64,000 bases of DNA from Floridanema evergladense (GTDB lineage Bacteria > Cyanobacteriota > Cyanobacteriia > Cyanobacteriales > Aerosakkonemataceae). Shown piece by piece: positions 1 through 7,671 of this stretch; position 1 is the stretch's first letter, and each line of letters opens with the position of its first letter. The notes beneath the pieces were generated by a model. The model did not search any database and had not been told where the DNA came from. It saw nothing but the letters and a program-made list of their open reading frames with translations. The translations under genes and the position numbers were made by a program. The stretch lies in NCBI RefSeq assembly GCF_041929205.1, contig NZ_JBHFNT010000072.1. One strand, 5' to 3'.

Positions 1-72
1 TGTTTTGTTTTTTGTGTTTCTGGTTTTTATTCGTGGGTTTACGCGCAACAACGTACCTTTTTGAATTTTGAA

Positions 73-822
73 TTAGTGCATTTTTGTAGCTACATCGATG
101 CCGTCACTAACTAAACAACCATCTTCCATGTAAAGGATACGATCGGCAATATCTAAAATCCGATTATCATGGGTAACTAATAGAATTGTTATCGCTTCTT
201 CTTTGGCTAATTTATACATTAATTCCACTACATCGCGCCCGGATTTTTTATCAAGGGCGGCTGTTGGTTCGTCGGCTAAAACTATTTTCGGGTGACTTAC
301 TAAGGCTCTGGCGATCGCTACTCTTTGCTTTTGTCCCCCTGATAAATTTTCAGGATAATAGTTAATTCTTTCTCCTAAACCAACTTTTTCTAATATAGCG
401 CTTACAATTGCATCCATGTCTTGTTTTAACATTTCATCATGCAATTCTAAAGACATTCGCACGTTTTCTTTTGCTGTTAAAAACTTCATTAAATTATGTG
501 CTTGGAAAATATACCCAATTTGGCGACGAACTTTGGTTAACTTTTGTTTACTCGCGCCACACATCTCTTGACCTAAAATTTTCAAACTTCCTTCTTCCGC
601 AGAACGTAACCCGCCTAAAAGAGTTAATAGTGTGGTTTTTCCTGAGCCTGATGGCCCAGTTAAAAGCACAATTTCTCCTGCTTTAATTTGTAAGTTGATA
701 TTGAATAATACTTGTTTTCGTAGCGAACCTTTACCAAAATAATGGTTAAGATTGCTCACGGAAATTACTGGTGCATTAGTAATTTCTTGTATTGATTGAT
801 TGTCAAAGATTAAGTTTTGCAT
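73..822 (-). CDS. devA: DevA-type ABC transporter ATP-binding subunit
   Basis: ATPase of a DevBCA-type exporter, which works with a membrane-fusion protein and an FtsX-like permease to move glycolipids or other substrates across the cell envelope. The 249-aa protein has Walker A GPSGSGKTT at about residues 56-64, signature LSGGQKQR at about 160, and Walker B VLADEPTAAL at about 181-190 followed by an H-loop VTHD. It is the last gene of a minus-strand operon: tetR, devB, DUF2834, devC, devA, with only 27 bp to devC. The substrate cannot be read from the sequence. Heterocyst glycolipid export is known for one Nostoc DevBCA, but many paralogues serve other roles, and here a TetR regulator in the operon suggests an inducible efflux function. 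Confidence 0.93.
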   Translation of the reverse strand: MQNLIFDNQSIQEITNAPVISVSNLNHYFGKGSLRKQVLFNINLQIKAGEIVLLTGPSGSGKTTLLTLLGGLRSAEEGSLKILGQEMCGASKQKLTKVRRQIGYIFQAHNLMKFLTAKENVRMSLELHDEMLKQDMDAIVSAILEKVGLGERINYYPENLSGGQKQRVAIARALVSHPKIVLADEPTAALDKKSGRDVVELMYKLAKEEAITILLVTHDNRILDIADRILYMEDGCLVSDGIDVATKMH

Positions 823-849
823 GGTTGAGGTTTAGCTAATTTTTCAGAT

Positions 850-2013
850 TTAAAATACATCAGCAGGGTCGGCAGAACGGAGTTTTCGCATGGCGATCGC
901 ACCCGAACCAACACACATGACAACTGTCATCAAAAAAACAGTGGTAGCTCGATTTATTGTCATCTCAATTGGTAAAAGTGTGGCAGCATAAGCAAGTTGA
1001 TATAGCCCGAAAGAAAGAGCAAACCCAGGTAAAAAACCCAAAACTCCCAAAATCAAAGATTCTTGAATTAACACAATTAGCAAATATTTATCTGTGTATC
1101 CCATTGCTTTTAAAGTGGCGTATTCTGGTAAGTGATCGGATACATCTGAGTAAAGAATTTGGTAAACAATGACGATTCCCACAATAAATCCTACGCCTAC
1201 ACCTAAACCAAAAATAAACCCAATTCCTGTACCATTCGCCCAGTAAGCTTGTTCAATTTGGGCAAATTCTTCGGGGGTAAGTACGGAAACATCTTTGGGT
1301 AAACCTGCTTTTAATTGGGCTTGTACTTGTGCTAAATTTGCATCTGGTTTTAGATGAATTAATCCAACTTCTATGTCGTCTGGTTTGCGATCGGGAAATA
1401 ATGTCAAAAAAGTAGAATCACTAGCAATTACATTTCCATCAGCTGCAAAAGATGCGCCATTGATAAATAAGTTAGATACTTGAATTCCTTTCCCATTTAA
1501 TTCGGTGGTAAAAGTACCTGTTTTATCAAAAGTTTCTACTACTCCGTATTCAGGGCGACCTGCGCGATCGAACAGCACATTATTTAATTGCTTCAAACTA
1601 TCAAGATTTTGCTGCACTTCGGGAAACTTAAATGCTGGAGATGCAGGATCGATTCCCCAAACTAAAATTGCCCGTTCTAAGCGAGTGTCAGGATTGCGCC
1701 ATTGTCCGGTAGAAATGTAAACGTAACTGACAGATTTTACACCGTCATAAGCTAAGGTTTGATATAGTCTTTCTCTGGAAAAACTCTTCACAGAAAAGAG
1801 CGTTTGAAATTGAGGATTAATTAATACTAAATCAGCCTGAAGATTGCGATGAGGCTTGATTGCGGCGTTAAATAATGCTCCTTCAAATCCCATTTGAATA
1901 AATATCAGCATATCGGCAAAGCCAATACCTGCAACTGCAACAGTTAAACGGACTTTTTCTTTCATTAACTGTCGCCATGCTAGGGGAGTTTTGCGAAATA
2001 GTTTGAGAAACAT
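850..2013 (-). CDS. devC: DevC-type ABC transporter permease
   Basis: Membrane subunit of the DevBCA exporter. The 387-aa protein has one N-terminal membrane segment (around residues 20-45), a long periplasmic domain, and three C-terminal segments (about 260-380) of the FtsX/MacB permease type, with the RKLRSADPADVF tail typical of DevC. It sits between the DUF2834 gene and devA in the same operon and matches the usual DevC length (about 385 aa). It is expected to couple DevA ATP hydrolysis to DevB and an outer-membrane TolC-like channel encoded elsewhere. Confidence 0.93.
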   Translation of the reverse strand: MFLKLFRKTPLAWRQLMKEKVRLTVAVAGIGFADMLIFIQMGFEGALFNAAIKPHRNLQADLVLINPQFQTLFSVKSFSRERLYQTLAYDGVKSVSYVYISTGQWRNPDTRLERAILVWGIDPASPAFKFPEVQQNLDSLKQLNNVLFDRAGRPEYGVVETFDKTGTFTTELNGKGIQVSNLFINGASFAADGNVIASDSTFLTLFPDRKPDDIEVGLIHLKPDANLAQVQAQLKAGLPKDVSVLTPEEFAQIEQAYWANGTGIGFIFGLGVGVGFIVGIVIVYQILYSDVSDHLPEYATLKAMGYTDKYLLIVLIQESLILGVLGFLPGFALSFGLYQLAYAATLLPIEMTINRATTVFLMTVVMCVGSGAIAMRKLRSADPADVF

Positions 2014-2024
2014 AGATTTTTGGG

Positions 2025-2067
2025 GATTGGGGACTGGGGATTGGGGACTGGGGACTAGGGACTAGTG
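2025..2067. repeat. GGGGATTGGGGACT low-complexity repeat
   Basis: Tandem units of GGGGATTGGGGACT fill the devC/DUF2834 gap. The same family recurs at 21.9, 23.3, 38.5, 43.6 and 46.2 kb, and inside gltB. It is a dispersed intergenic repeat of this genome. Confidence 0.8.
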
Positions 2068-2409
2068 ATTGAGAATTAAGTTGATAGTTTCAGTTTTTTG
2101 TTGTTGTTTTCTTTCTCGCATTAAGAGGAATAATGGTAAGGCTAAGGAGACTCCAACTAGTAGATTGCTAATTATGTAAACCCACAGGTTTTTCATTTCT
2201 AGTCTTCTACCTTCAACAAATACGAATAGCCAGAGAATTAAAGAAGTAACTATTAAATCCATTGCAAAAAAGCTGGAAATTCGATTGCTAAATAGTTGCT
2301 CGAAAAATAGTTGAAAGTCAAATCCATGCTCCATTAAAAAGGGGATGAATTGGCTGTAAGGAAGGATTGTACCTAGAATACAAAAAGTGAGAAATGTTAC
2401 TTGCAGCAT
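2062..2409 (-). CDS. DUF2834-like small membrane protein
   Basis: A 115-aa hydrophobic protein with three predicted membrane segments (about residues 3-22, 45-65 and 78-98) and a basic, glutamine-rich C-terminus. The FFAMDLIVTSLILWLFVFVEGRR stretch region resembles DUF2834 proteins, whose function is unknown. It lies inside the devB-devC operon, 48 bp from devC and 61 bp from devB, so it is probably co-expressed with the exporter. Whether it is a transporter accessory or a passenger cannot be told from sequence. Confidence 0.75.
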   Translation of the reverse strand: MLQVTFLTFCILGTILPYSQFIPFLMEHGFDFQLFFEQLFSNRISSFFAMDLIVTSLILWLFVFVEGRRLEMKNLWVYIISNLLVGVSLALPLFLLMRERKQQQKTETINLILNH

Positions 2410-2470
2410 TTGTTTTTAACTCCCAATAGTTTTATATTGGTCATCCGTTATAAAAAAAGCTAACAGTAAT

Positions 2471-3760
2471 TTACTGTTCAATTGCTGTTTGAACTTGCAA
2501 GTTAGTAAACCCTGCAACTCTCTGACTATGCTCAGGAGTTAGGCGAATTTTTACTTCTACTACTCGGCGGTCTAAGTTTTCTCCGGGTTGATTGCTAAAA
2601 ACATTTTGGCGCTCAACTTGTAAACCAATTATTTCTACAATTCCAGTTAATTCACCGGGAAAAACTTGACTGGTTATTGTTGCTTTTTGCCCGATTTTTA
2701 CTTTGCCAATATCGGTTTGATACACTTCTGCGATCGCCATCATTCGATCGGTTTGTGCTAATTCCACAATTCCTGAACTGGATATTTTCTCTCCGGGTCG
2801 AGTATGAATTTTCAGAATTACGCTGTCAATTGGAGCGCGAATATAAACCAAATTTAAATCAGTTTGGGCTCGTTTAACTGCGGCGATCGCATTATCAACT
2901 TCGCTTTGTGCTGCTTGCACATCAACTGGACGAACTTCCGCAATTTGTGTCAACGTAGCTTGCGCTTCGCCAATTTGTTTATTACCAGTAGCGTTAATCC
3001 GTTCCAAAATTACTTTAGCTTCCCGCAATTGCTTACTATTGGTAGTGTTAATTCTCTCTAAATTCGCCCTAGCTTCGTTCAATTGTTGGCGAGTAGTTTC
3101 TACACTTAAACGCTTGCTATCAAACAAAGAATTAGAAATAGCACCTTGGGAAAATAACTGTTGATAACGGCGCAATTCTGCTTCAGCGTTATTGAGTTCT
3201 GCTTCTAATTTTCTAATAGTAGCTGTTTGGGCTAATTTTTCTCCTTCCCATTGCGCTTCTATGCGTGCGATCGCTTGTGATTGCGCCGCTTTATCTCCTT
3301 CCAACTGTGCTTGTAAACGCTCTACAGTCGCTTTTTGCGCTTGAATTTGTCCACTTTTCGCACCAGCTTTTACTTGTGCTAATTTCGATCGAGCAACTTT
3401 TACTTGTTCTTGCGCCTGTTCTAAAGCACTTTGTAAACTTGCTCTCGAATCCAAAATTGCAATTATTTGTCCTGCTTGAACCCGATCGCCTTCTTTAACT
3501 AATAATTCGCCAATGCGATCGCCATCCAACGACAAAGGAGCAGACAATTTAATTATTTCCGCTTCTGGTTCTAATCTTCCTAAAGCTGTTACCTTCTTCA
3601 CAACTGGTGCGGTTACTACAGTGGGAACAGGAGCTTTTTGGCTAATAAAACCAGACTGAGAAAGCGCATAATAAATAACTCCCCCAGTGGTTGCAGTAGC
3701 AGCAACTATTAATCCAATTAACCACTGATTTGTAGGTTTGGATGGCAAGTTTATATTCAT
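2471..3760 (-). CDS. devB: DevB-type HlyD-family membrane-fusion protein
   Basis: Periplasmic adaptor of the exporter. The 429-aa protein has an N-terminal membrane anchor (residues about 14-33), a biotinyl-lipoyl-like half (VKEGDRVQAGQIIAILDS at about 88-105), a long alanine/glutamine/glutamate-rich coiled coil (about 110-280), the matching second lipoyl half (VYIRAPIDSVILKIHTRPGE) and a C-terminal beta-barrel. This order is that of HlyD/DevB proteins. Its ATG overlaps the stop of the upstream tetR gene in an ATGA, so the two are translationally coupled. Confidence 0.93.
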   Translation of the reverse strand: MNINLPSKPTNQWLIGLIVAATATTGGVIYYALSQSGFISQKAPVPTVVTAPVVKKVTALGRLEPEAEIIKLSAPLSLDGDRIGELLVKEGDRVQAGQIIAILDSRASLQSALEQAQEQVKVARSKLAQVKAGAKSGQIQAQKATVERLQAQLEGDKAAQSQAIARIEAQWEGEKLAQTATIRKLEAELNNAEAELRRYQQLFSQGAISNSLFDSKRLSVETTRQQLNEARANLERINTTNSKQLREAKVILERINATGNKQIGEAQATLTQIAEVRPVDVQAAQSEVDNAIAAVKRAQTDLNLVYIRAPIDSVILKIHTRPGEKISSSGIVELAQTDRMMAIAEVYQTDIGKVKIGQKATITSQVFPGELTGIVEIIGLQVERQNVFSNQPGENLDRRVVEVKIRLTPEHSQRVAGFTNLQVQTAIEQ

Positions 3761-4350
3761 GATTTTTCCTCATTTTGTAAGTTTTTCTTTTCTAAGTACA
3801 TGGCGATCATCTGTCCTAAAATTTCAAACTGCTCGCTAATCGAAACTTCTTCATTTTCCCAAATTTTTTGAAGTAATAAACCATCAATATGCGCCATTAT
3901 AAATGCAGCTAACGCTCGATCTTCAAATCCTAAAAATTCACAAACAGCTTGCAAAGTACGTTCAATAGTTAATTTAAATACGGGATTACCTTTGATTTCT
4001 TGAGCATCACTACTTTGACAAAAATCAATCATAATGAATGTTTGTTTAATAAAGTAATCTTCATTTTTTTGGATAAATCTTCCGCAAGCTTCAATGCGCT
4101 CTTGCAAGGTTTTAGTTCCTTCTAATTCAGCAGCCGCCTTCAATAAATCCTGTCTATTAATTTCTTCTACTAACTGCTCATATATAGCTTTTTTGCTGGG
4201 AAAATAATGATATAAAGTACCAGTTGAAACTCCTAATCCATCGGCTATTTGCCGCATCGTAATCGAGCCATAGCCCTTTTCTGCAAATAAGTCAAAGCAC
4301 TTATTTAACAGTTCTCTACGATATTGTTCGTGGTCAACAATTTTCGGCAT
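3757..4350 (-). CDS. TetR/AcrR-family transcriptional regulator
   Basis: First gene of the exporter operon and its likely repressor. The HTH is clear: ITMRQIADGLGVSTGTLYHY (about residues 32-51), followed by a helical ligand-binding domain. I choose the internal ATG at 4350 (197 aa, MPKIVDHEQYRRE) over an upstream GTG at 4377, because TetR proteins usually start a few residues before the first helix and because the upstream start would place coding sequence inside a palindrome that looks like the operator. The stop overlaps the devB start by 4 bp. The inducer is unknown. Confidence 0.9.
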   Translation of the reverse strand: MPKIVDHEQYRRELLNKCFDLFAEKGYGSITMRQIADGLGVSTGTLYHYFPSKKAIYEQLVEEINRQDLLKAAAELEGTKTLQERIEACGRFIQKNEDYFIKQTFIMIDFCQSSDAQEIKGNPVFKLTIERTLQAVCEFLGFEDRALAAFIMAHIDGLLLQKIWENEEVSISEQFEILGQMIAMYLEKKNLQNEEKS

Positions 4351-4376
4351 AAGTTGCAAGAAGTAAATAAATTTCA

Positions 4377-4419
4377 CTTGTTAGTTATATAGTATTAATC
4401 TACATACCTAACTAACAAG
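4377..4419 (-). promoter_or_regulatory. Candidate TetR operator and operon promoter
   Basis: A perfect 11-bp inverted repeat, CTTGTTAGTTA (4377-4387) and TAACTAACAAG (4409-4419), separated by 21 bp, lies 27 bp before the tetR start. The spacer, read on the minus strand, holds TACTATAT-like -10 sequence. The arrangement fits an autoregulated TetR operator that covers the promoter of the exporter operon. Binding is inference. Confidence 0.6.
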
Positions 4420-4621
4420 ATTGCAGAAACCTCGATTTATATCGAACATCCGTTATTATATAGCTTAACAAAACTAAACGCAATACCCTTTAACATAGTT
4501 TTTCCTTTAAGTCTGCTATAGACGATCGCCAGGGAAACGCAGGGATGCGGGAAACCCCAGCGGAATTAGCGAAACATTAGAATTGATATTAAACTGATGC
4601 TGTACTTTGGTTATCTATGTT

Positions 4622-4999
4622 ATGAACAACCGTCCTCAAATTGGCAGTATCAGCCCGTTAATTCCCGCAGGCGATGACTTAGAAAAAGCTATTGAATTTT
4701 ATGAAAAAAAACTAGGATTTAGCACCATTCATCGAGAAGGCAATCCCATCAGAATGGCAATAGTTAAACGTGACAATGCAGAGATTTTTTTAGTCAAAAG
4801 CGATTATCATGATTTAGCTAAAGAAATATCCTTACGCTTGCAAGTAACAGGCATCGATCGACTTTATCAAGAGTTGCTTTCTCAAGACAGCGAGATAATT
4901 CATCCCAACGGTAAACTAGAAACTAAACCTTGGGGGCCAAAAGAATTTAGCGTCATAGATTTAGTAGGAGTTTGTTTAACTTTTTACGAATTTCCTTAG
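4622..4999 (+). CDS. VOC-superfamily (glyoxalase/bleomycin-resistance-like) protein
   Basis: A 125-aa protein with the vicinal-oxygen-chelate fold pattern: DLEKAIEFYEKKLGFSTIHRE near the N-terminus and a second half ending FSVIDLVGVCLTFYEF. It resembles bleomycin-resistance-type VOC proteins. The reaction is unknown. I use the ATG at 4622 rather than the in-frame TTG at 4607. It is divergent from tetR, 272 bp away, and the shared region contains the TetR-operator candidate, so co-regulation is possible. Confidence 0.8.
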   Translation: MNNRPQIGSISPLIPAGDDLEKAIEFYEKKLGFSTIHREGNPIRMAIVKRDNAEIFLVKSDYHDLAKEISLRLQVTGIDRLYQELLSQDSEIIHPNGKLETKPWGPKEFSVIDLVGVCLTFYEFP

Positions 5000-5333
5000 T
5001 AAAAACCGATCGTCCTATTTCCAGTCGGTTTGAAGGTGGTACTGCTACGGTTAATTCCCGACTGCAAGCACTCCGAAAATTATATTAAATTTGCAACTAC
5101 TGCCAGCGAGAACCTGATTTCTTCAAGAAATCGGGGTTTTGTGTAATTTAACTTACAGTATAAAGTGACTTTCTATACTATGTACTCAAGTAAGTTTTCT
5201 AATTAAATCAGATTAAAAGGTGTTTATATAGAGTAATAAAAGATTAACATTTTGACAAAAAATTCAGTTTGTATTGATGGTAATATTGAAAATGAAAGTG
5301 GGAAAAATAAACCTAGAGATAGGAAGAGACGCT
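5000..5333. repeat. Intergenic region with a CTTCAAGAAATC hairpin repeat
   Basis: No gene is seen here. An inverted repeat at 5111-5138 (AACCTGATTTCTT / AAGAAATCGGGGTT) could end transcription of the VOC gene. It belongs to the same family as the hairpin at 63529-63561. Confidence 0.6.
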
Positions 5334-5519
5334 ATGTTTAATTTAGAAGATAACTGGATTGTTGTTCAAGGCGATCGCCGCTACCGCGATACACTTTTAA
5401 ATTGTCTGAAAGCTTTGAATGCTGCACTCAACCCCCAAATTCTTGAAATCTGCTTAACTACAGGATTTTTTAGCAGTTCTCAATATCGTATTTATCACGA
5501 ATTTTGGATGGAAGATTAA
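5334..5519 (+). CDS. Small conserved-looking hypothetical protein
   Basis: A 61-aa protein beginning MFNLEDNWIVVQGDRRYRDT. I choose ATG 5334 because AGGAAGAG lies about 7 bp upstream. In-frame upstream starts at 5274 (TTG) and 5277 (ATG) would give 81 or 80 aa but lack a good ribosome-binding site. No domain is recognised. The pattern of two short strands, a helix and a strand suggests a small folded domain. Confidence 0.55.
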   Translation: MFNLEDNWIVVQGDRRYRDTLLNCLKALNAALNPQILEICLTTGFFSSSQYRIYHEFWMED

Positions 5520-5680
5520 GTTAAATATTAGTTAACTTTCATTTAATGTAGAGTTGCTATAAATTGACGATCGGATAACCTCTCTTTAGTTAGAGGTAGG
5601 AAAAGCTGGAGTTTTCTATGATGAATGCGAGTGTACCAGCTGTGTGCTAACAAATATCGCTATTCACCAAAAAGCAAAAT

Positions 5681-5869
5681 ATGACTACCGAAAACAACGA
5701 ATCTTCCAGCCAATCGCCTACTGAAAGTAACCCAGAAATCAATCAAACTTCGCAATTCGATCAACCAGAATCTGGTTATAGAACAGAGGAAGAGGAAGAA
5801 CTTAGACAAAGTTCTCCTCTTAACCCAAGAGTAGCAGAAAAGTCAGAGGAAGCAATGGAAGAAGCTTAA
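5681..5869 (+). CDS. Small acidic, disordered hypothetical protein
   Basis: A 62-aa protein rich in Glu, Ser, Asn and Gln, with an acidic centre (TEEEEELRQS) and the tail VAEKSEEAMEEA. It looks intrinsically disordered and soluble. Nothing in it suggests an enzyme. It is convergent with the secreted-protein gene that follows, 17 bp away. Function is unknown and the call rests on the ORF and its composition. Confidence 0.45.
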   Translation: MTTENNESSSQSPTESNPEINQTSQFDQPESGYRTEEEEELRQSSPLNPRVAEKSEEAMEEA

Positions 5870-5886
5870 AGAAAACTAATTATCGA

Positions 5887-6342
5887 CTAATTTCTTGATG
5901 CACAACCTTCCATTACCTGATTACCTAAAATCAAAATAGCTTCGTAAGGATAGGCTTTATCTGACATTCCATCACTACAGGATTTAACTTTTTTTATAAT
6001 CAATGTTCCGTTTGGTTGTCCGTTGAGTCGGTATACTCGGACAAAATCAACAGAACGAGCTTGTGCTGCTATTGGTGCAACATAAGGGTAAATTCGTTTG
6101 CTTGCGTCTGGTGATGAATAAACTATGCCATTGCGATTAATAGTTATATTCCAAAAAGGTTCTGTACCGATGGCGGTGAAGGTTTCTACTTTAGCCGGAG
6201 TTTGAGAAATTAATAAATTTTCTCTTGATATATTGTTATTAACATAATTGCGATTTCCTTGACGATCGGCTAACGCCGCATCACTTCCCAAGCAACTAAC
6301 AGATAATGCTAATATAGCGCTATAAAAGCATAAAGATTTCAT
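5887..6342 (-). CDS. Exported COG3650-like protein
   Basis: A 151-aa protein with an N-terminal signal sequence (MKSLCFYSAILALSVSC, possible cleavage after ALA near residue 25) and the motif GTEPFWNITINRNGIVYSSP, which is typical of COG3650-type envelope proteins. Its C-terminus holds CSDGMSDKAYPYEAILILG, also characteristic of that family. It probably acts in the periplasm and its function is unknown. The ATG at 6342 is preferred over the GTG at 6348, since AGGTG precedes it. It is divergent from hpt. Confidence 0.7.
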   Translation of the reverse strand: MKSLCFYSAILALSVSCLGSDAALADRQGNRNYVNNNISRENLLISQTPAKVETFTAIGTEPFWNITINRNGIVYSSPDASKRIYPYVAPIAAQARSVDFVRVYRLNGQPNGTLIIKKVKSCSDGMSDKAYPYEAILILGNQVMEGCASRN

Positions 6343-6525
6343 AATCACCTACTCCAAAGTTACAACAATTACGATCGCCAACTTCAACCCATACCCACAG
6401 ATTCCTGTTTGGGATCGATCGAAAATCTAAAATCGAATGACGTACTTGTTTTGCAATAGTGCCTAGAGTTAAACTATGGGTTTTAATTCTCACCCATTCT
6501 CCGCCCTTTTGCTCAAGTATTAAGT

Positions 6526-7053
6526 ATGAATCCAAACTTAAAACTGCTAATTTCTGAGTCAGAGATTGCTGACATTGTGAAACGACTGGCGCAAGAAATA
6601 GATCGAGACTATGTAAATCGTTCTCCTGTTGTCGTTGCTGTACTTAAAGGTTCATTCATTTTTTTAGCAGATTTAATTCGCCAAATCCAAACCCCTATTA
6701 AAAATGTGGAATTATTTCGCTTATCAACCTACGTTAATGGTACAACCAGTTCGGGACAAGTAAAAATGCTCATGGGATTATCAAACGGAAGTATTAGCAA
6801 ACAGGATGTAATTTTAGTCGAAGATATAGTTGATACAGGGCTTTCTACCTCAATAGCATTGCAACTGCTAAAGGCGCAATATCCAGCTTCCTTGAAATTG
6901 TGTGCATTACTTGACAAACCAGCAAGACGGAGAATTTCTGTTAAGATTGATTACTTGGGAAGGACGATCGGCGATCGGTTTATTGTCGGGTATGGTACAG
7001 ACATCAACGAACAATACCGCCAACTTCCAGCCATTTACGTATTAGAAGAATAG
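6526..7053 (+). CDS. hpt: Hypoxanthine phosphoribosyltransferase
   Basis: Purine salvage enzyme that joins hypoxanthine (and often guanine) to PRPP to give IMP or GMP in the cytosol. The 175-aa length is normal. Visible motifs are VVAVLKGSFIFLADLIR near residue 40, the PRPP-binding loop VILVEDIVDTGLS around residue 103, and the C-terminal IGDRFIVGYGTD. It stands alone, with the COG3650-like gene divergent from it. Confidence 0.93.
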   Translation: MNPNLKLLISESEIADIVKRLAQEIDRDYVNRSPVVVAVLKGSFIFLADLIRQIQTPIKNVELFRLSTYVNGTTSSGQVKMLMGLSNGSISKQDVILVEDIVDTGLSTSIALQLLKAQYPASLKLCALLDKPARRRISVKIDYLGRTIGDRFIVGYGTDINEQYRQLPAIYVLEE

Positions 7054-7671
7054 CTCAACTATAGGAATAAAATATTAACCCAAAATTTCTGCATAATAAG
7101 TTACAGTTAAGTAGCAAATCTTTCGAGGAAATATTTCATTATTTAAATTTGTATCAAACTGATTAACAAATTGGTTTACAGCTGGGGATTTACAAGTAAA
7201 ATTTGCTTACTTAGCTAAAACTTTCCTTAAGATATGGCACCAGAGAGCCAGCCTCGTTAGAAAATCCATCATAGCTATCGTTAACAGCTTTCCACTTTCA
7301 GCATGAAACAACAGAACCTTAGTAGTAAATTCCTATCCATCTTTAATATCATTGCAGCCGATGTGTTTGCTAACCTTGCCGATATTGCTCAAAGAGTCTA
7401 TCCCAACAGATAAACTGAACAAATCAGGAAAGTGGCAAGGCGACAATTAAGTGTTACCTATTTCTACAAAACACTTATTGGATAAAGCTTTTAGAAAATT
7501 TTTGATTTGTTCCTTATTCGTTGAATAAGCAAGATTCTCACCATGATTTGACCAGGATTTAAGGATTATAAGATGAGCAGGATTGACTTACATTAAGTAT
7601 GACATCTGCCAAGTCTTTAGTTATTAGTCAAATTCTGGTCGTTACAGACAACGCACTTTATATACTATTTG
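7054..7671. other. Long upstream region of gltB
   Basis: A 618-bp stretch without an established gene. It probably carries the gltB promoter and a long leader. I looked for an NtcA-type GTA-N8-TAC box and found none; the closest, near 7196, has 9 bp between the arms. One short ORF (7303-7413) is listed separately. Confidence 0.5.
7303..7413 (+). CDS. Possible 36-aa leader or small protein upstream of gltB
   Basis: An ATG-started 36-codon ORF in the gltB upstream region: it begins MKQQNLSSKFLSIF and ends AQRVYPNR. It has an amphipathic-helix look with a hydrophobic middle. There is no strong ribosome-binding site and no recognised family. It could be a small regulatory protein of nitrogen metabolism, or a chance ORF. 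Confidence 0.25.
   Translation: MKQQNLSSKFLSIFNIIAADVFANLADIAQRVYPNR

Noticed and set aside
6320..6535. 71-codon minus-strand ORF upstream of hpt
   Set aside because: Overlaps the COG3650-like gene start and the hpt promoter; no recognisable pattern.
7141..7215. NtcA box upstream of gltB
   Set aside because: Best candidate near 7196 has 9 rather than 8 bp between GTA and TAC and no spaced -10.
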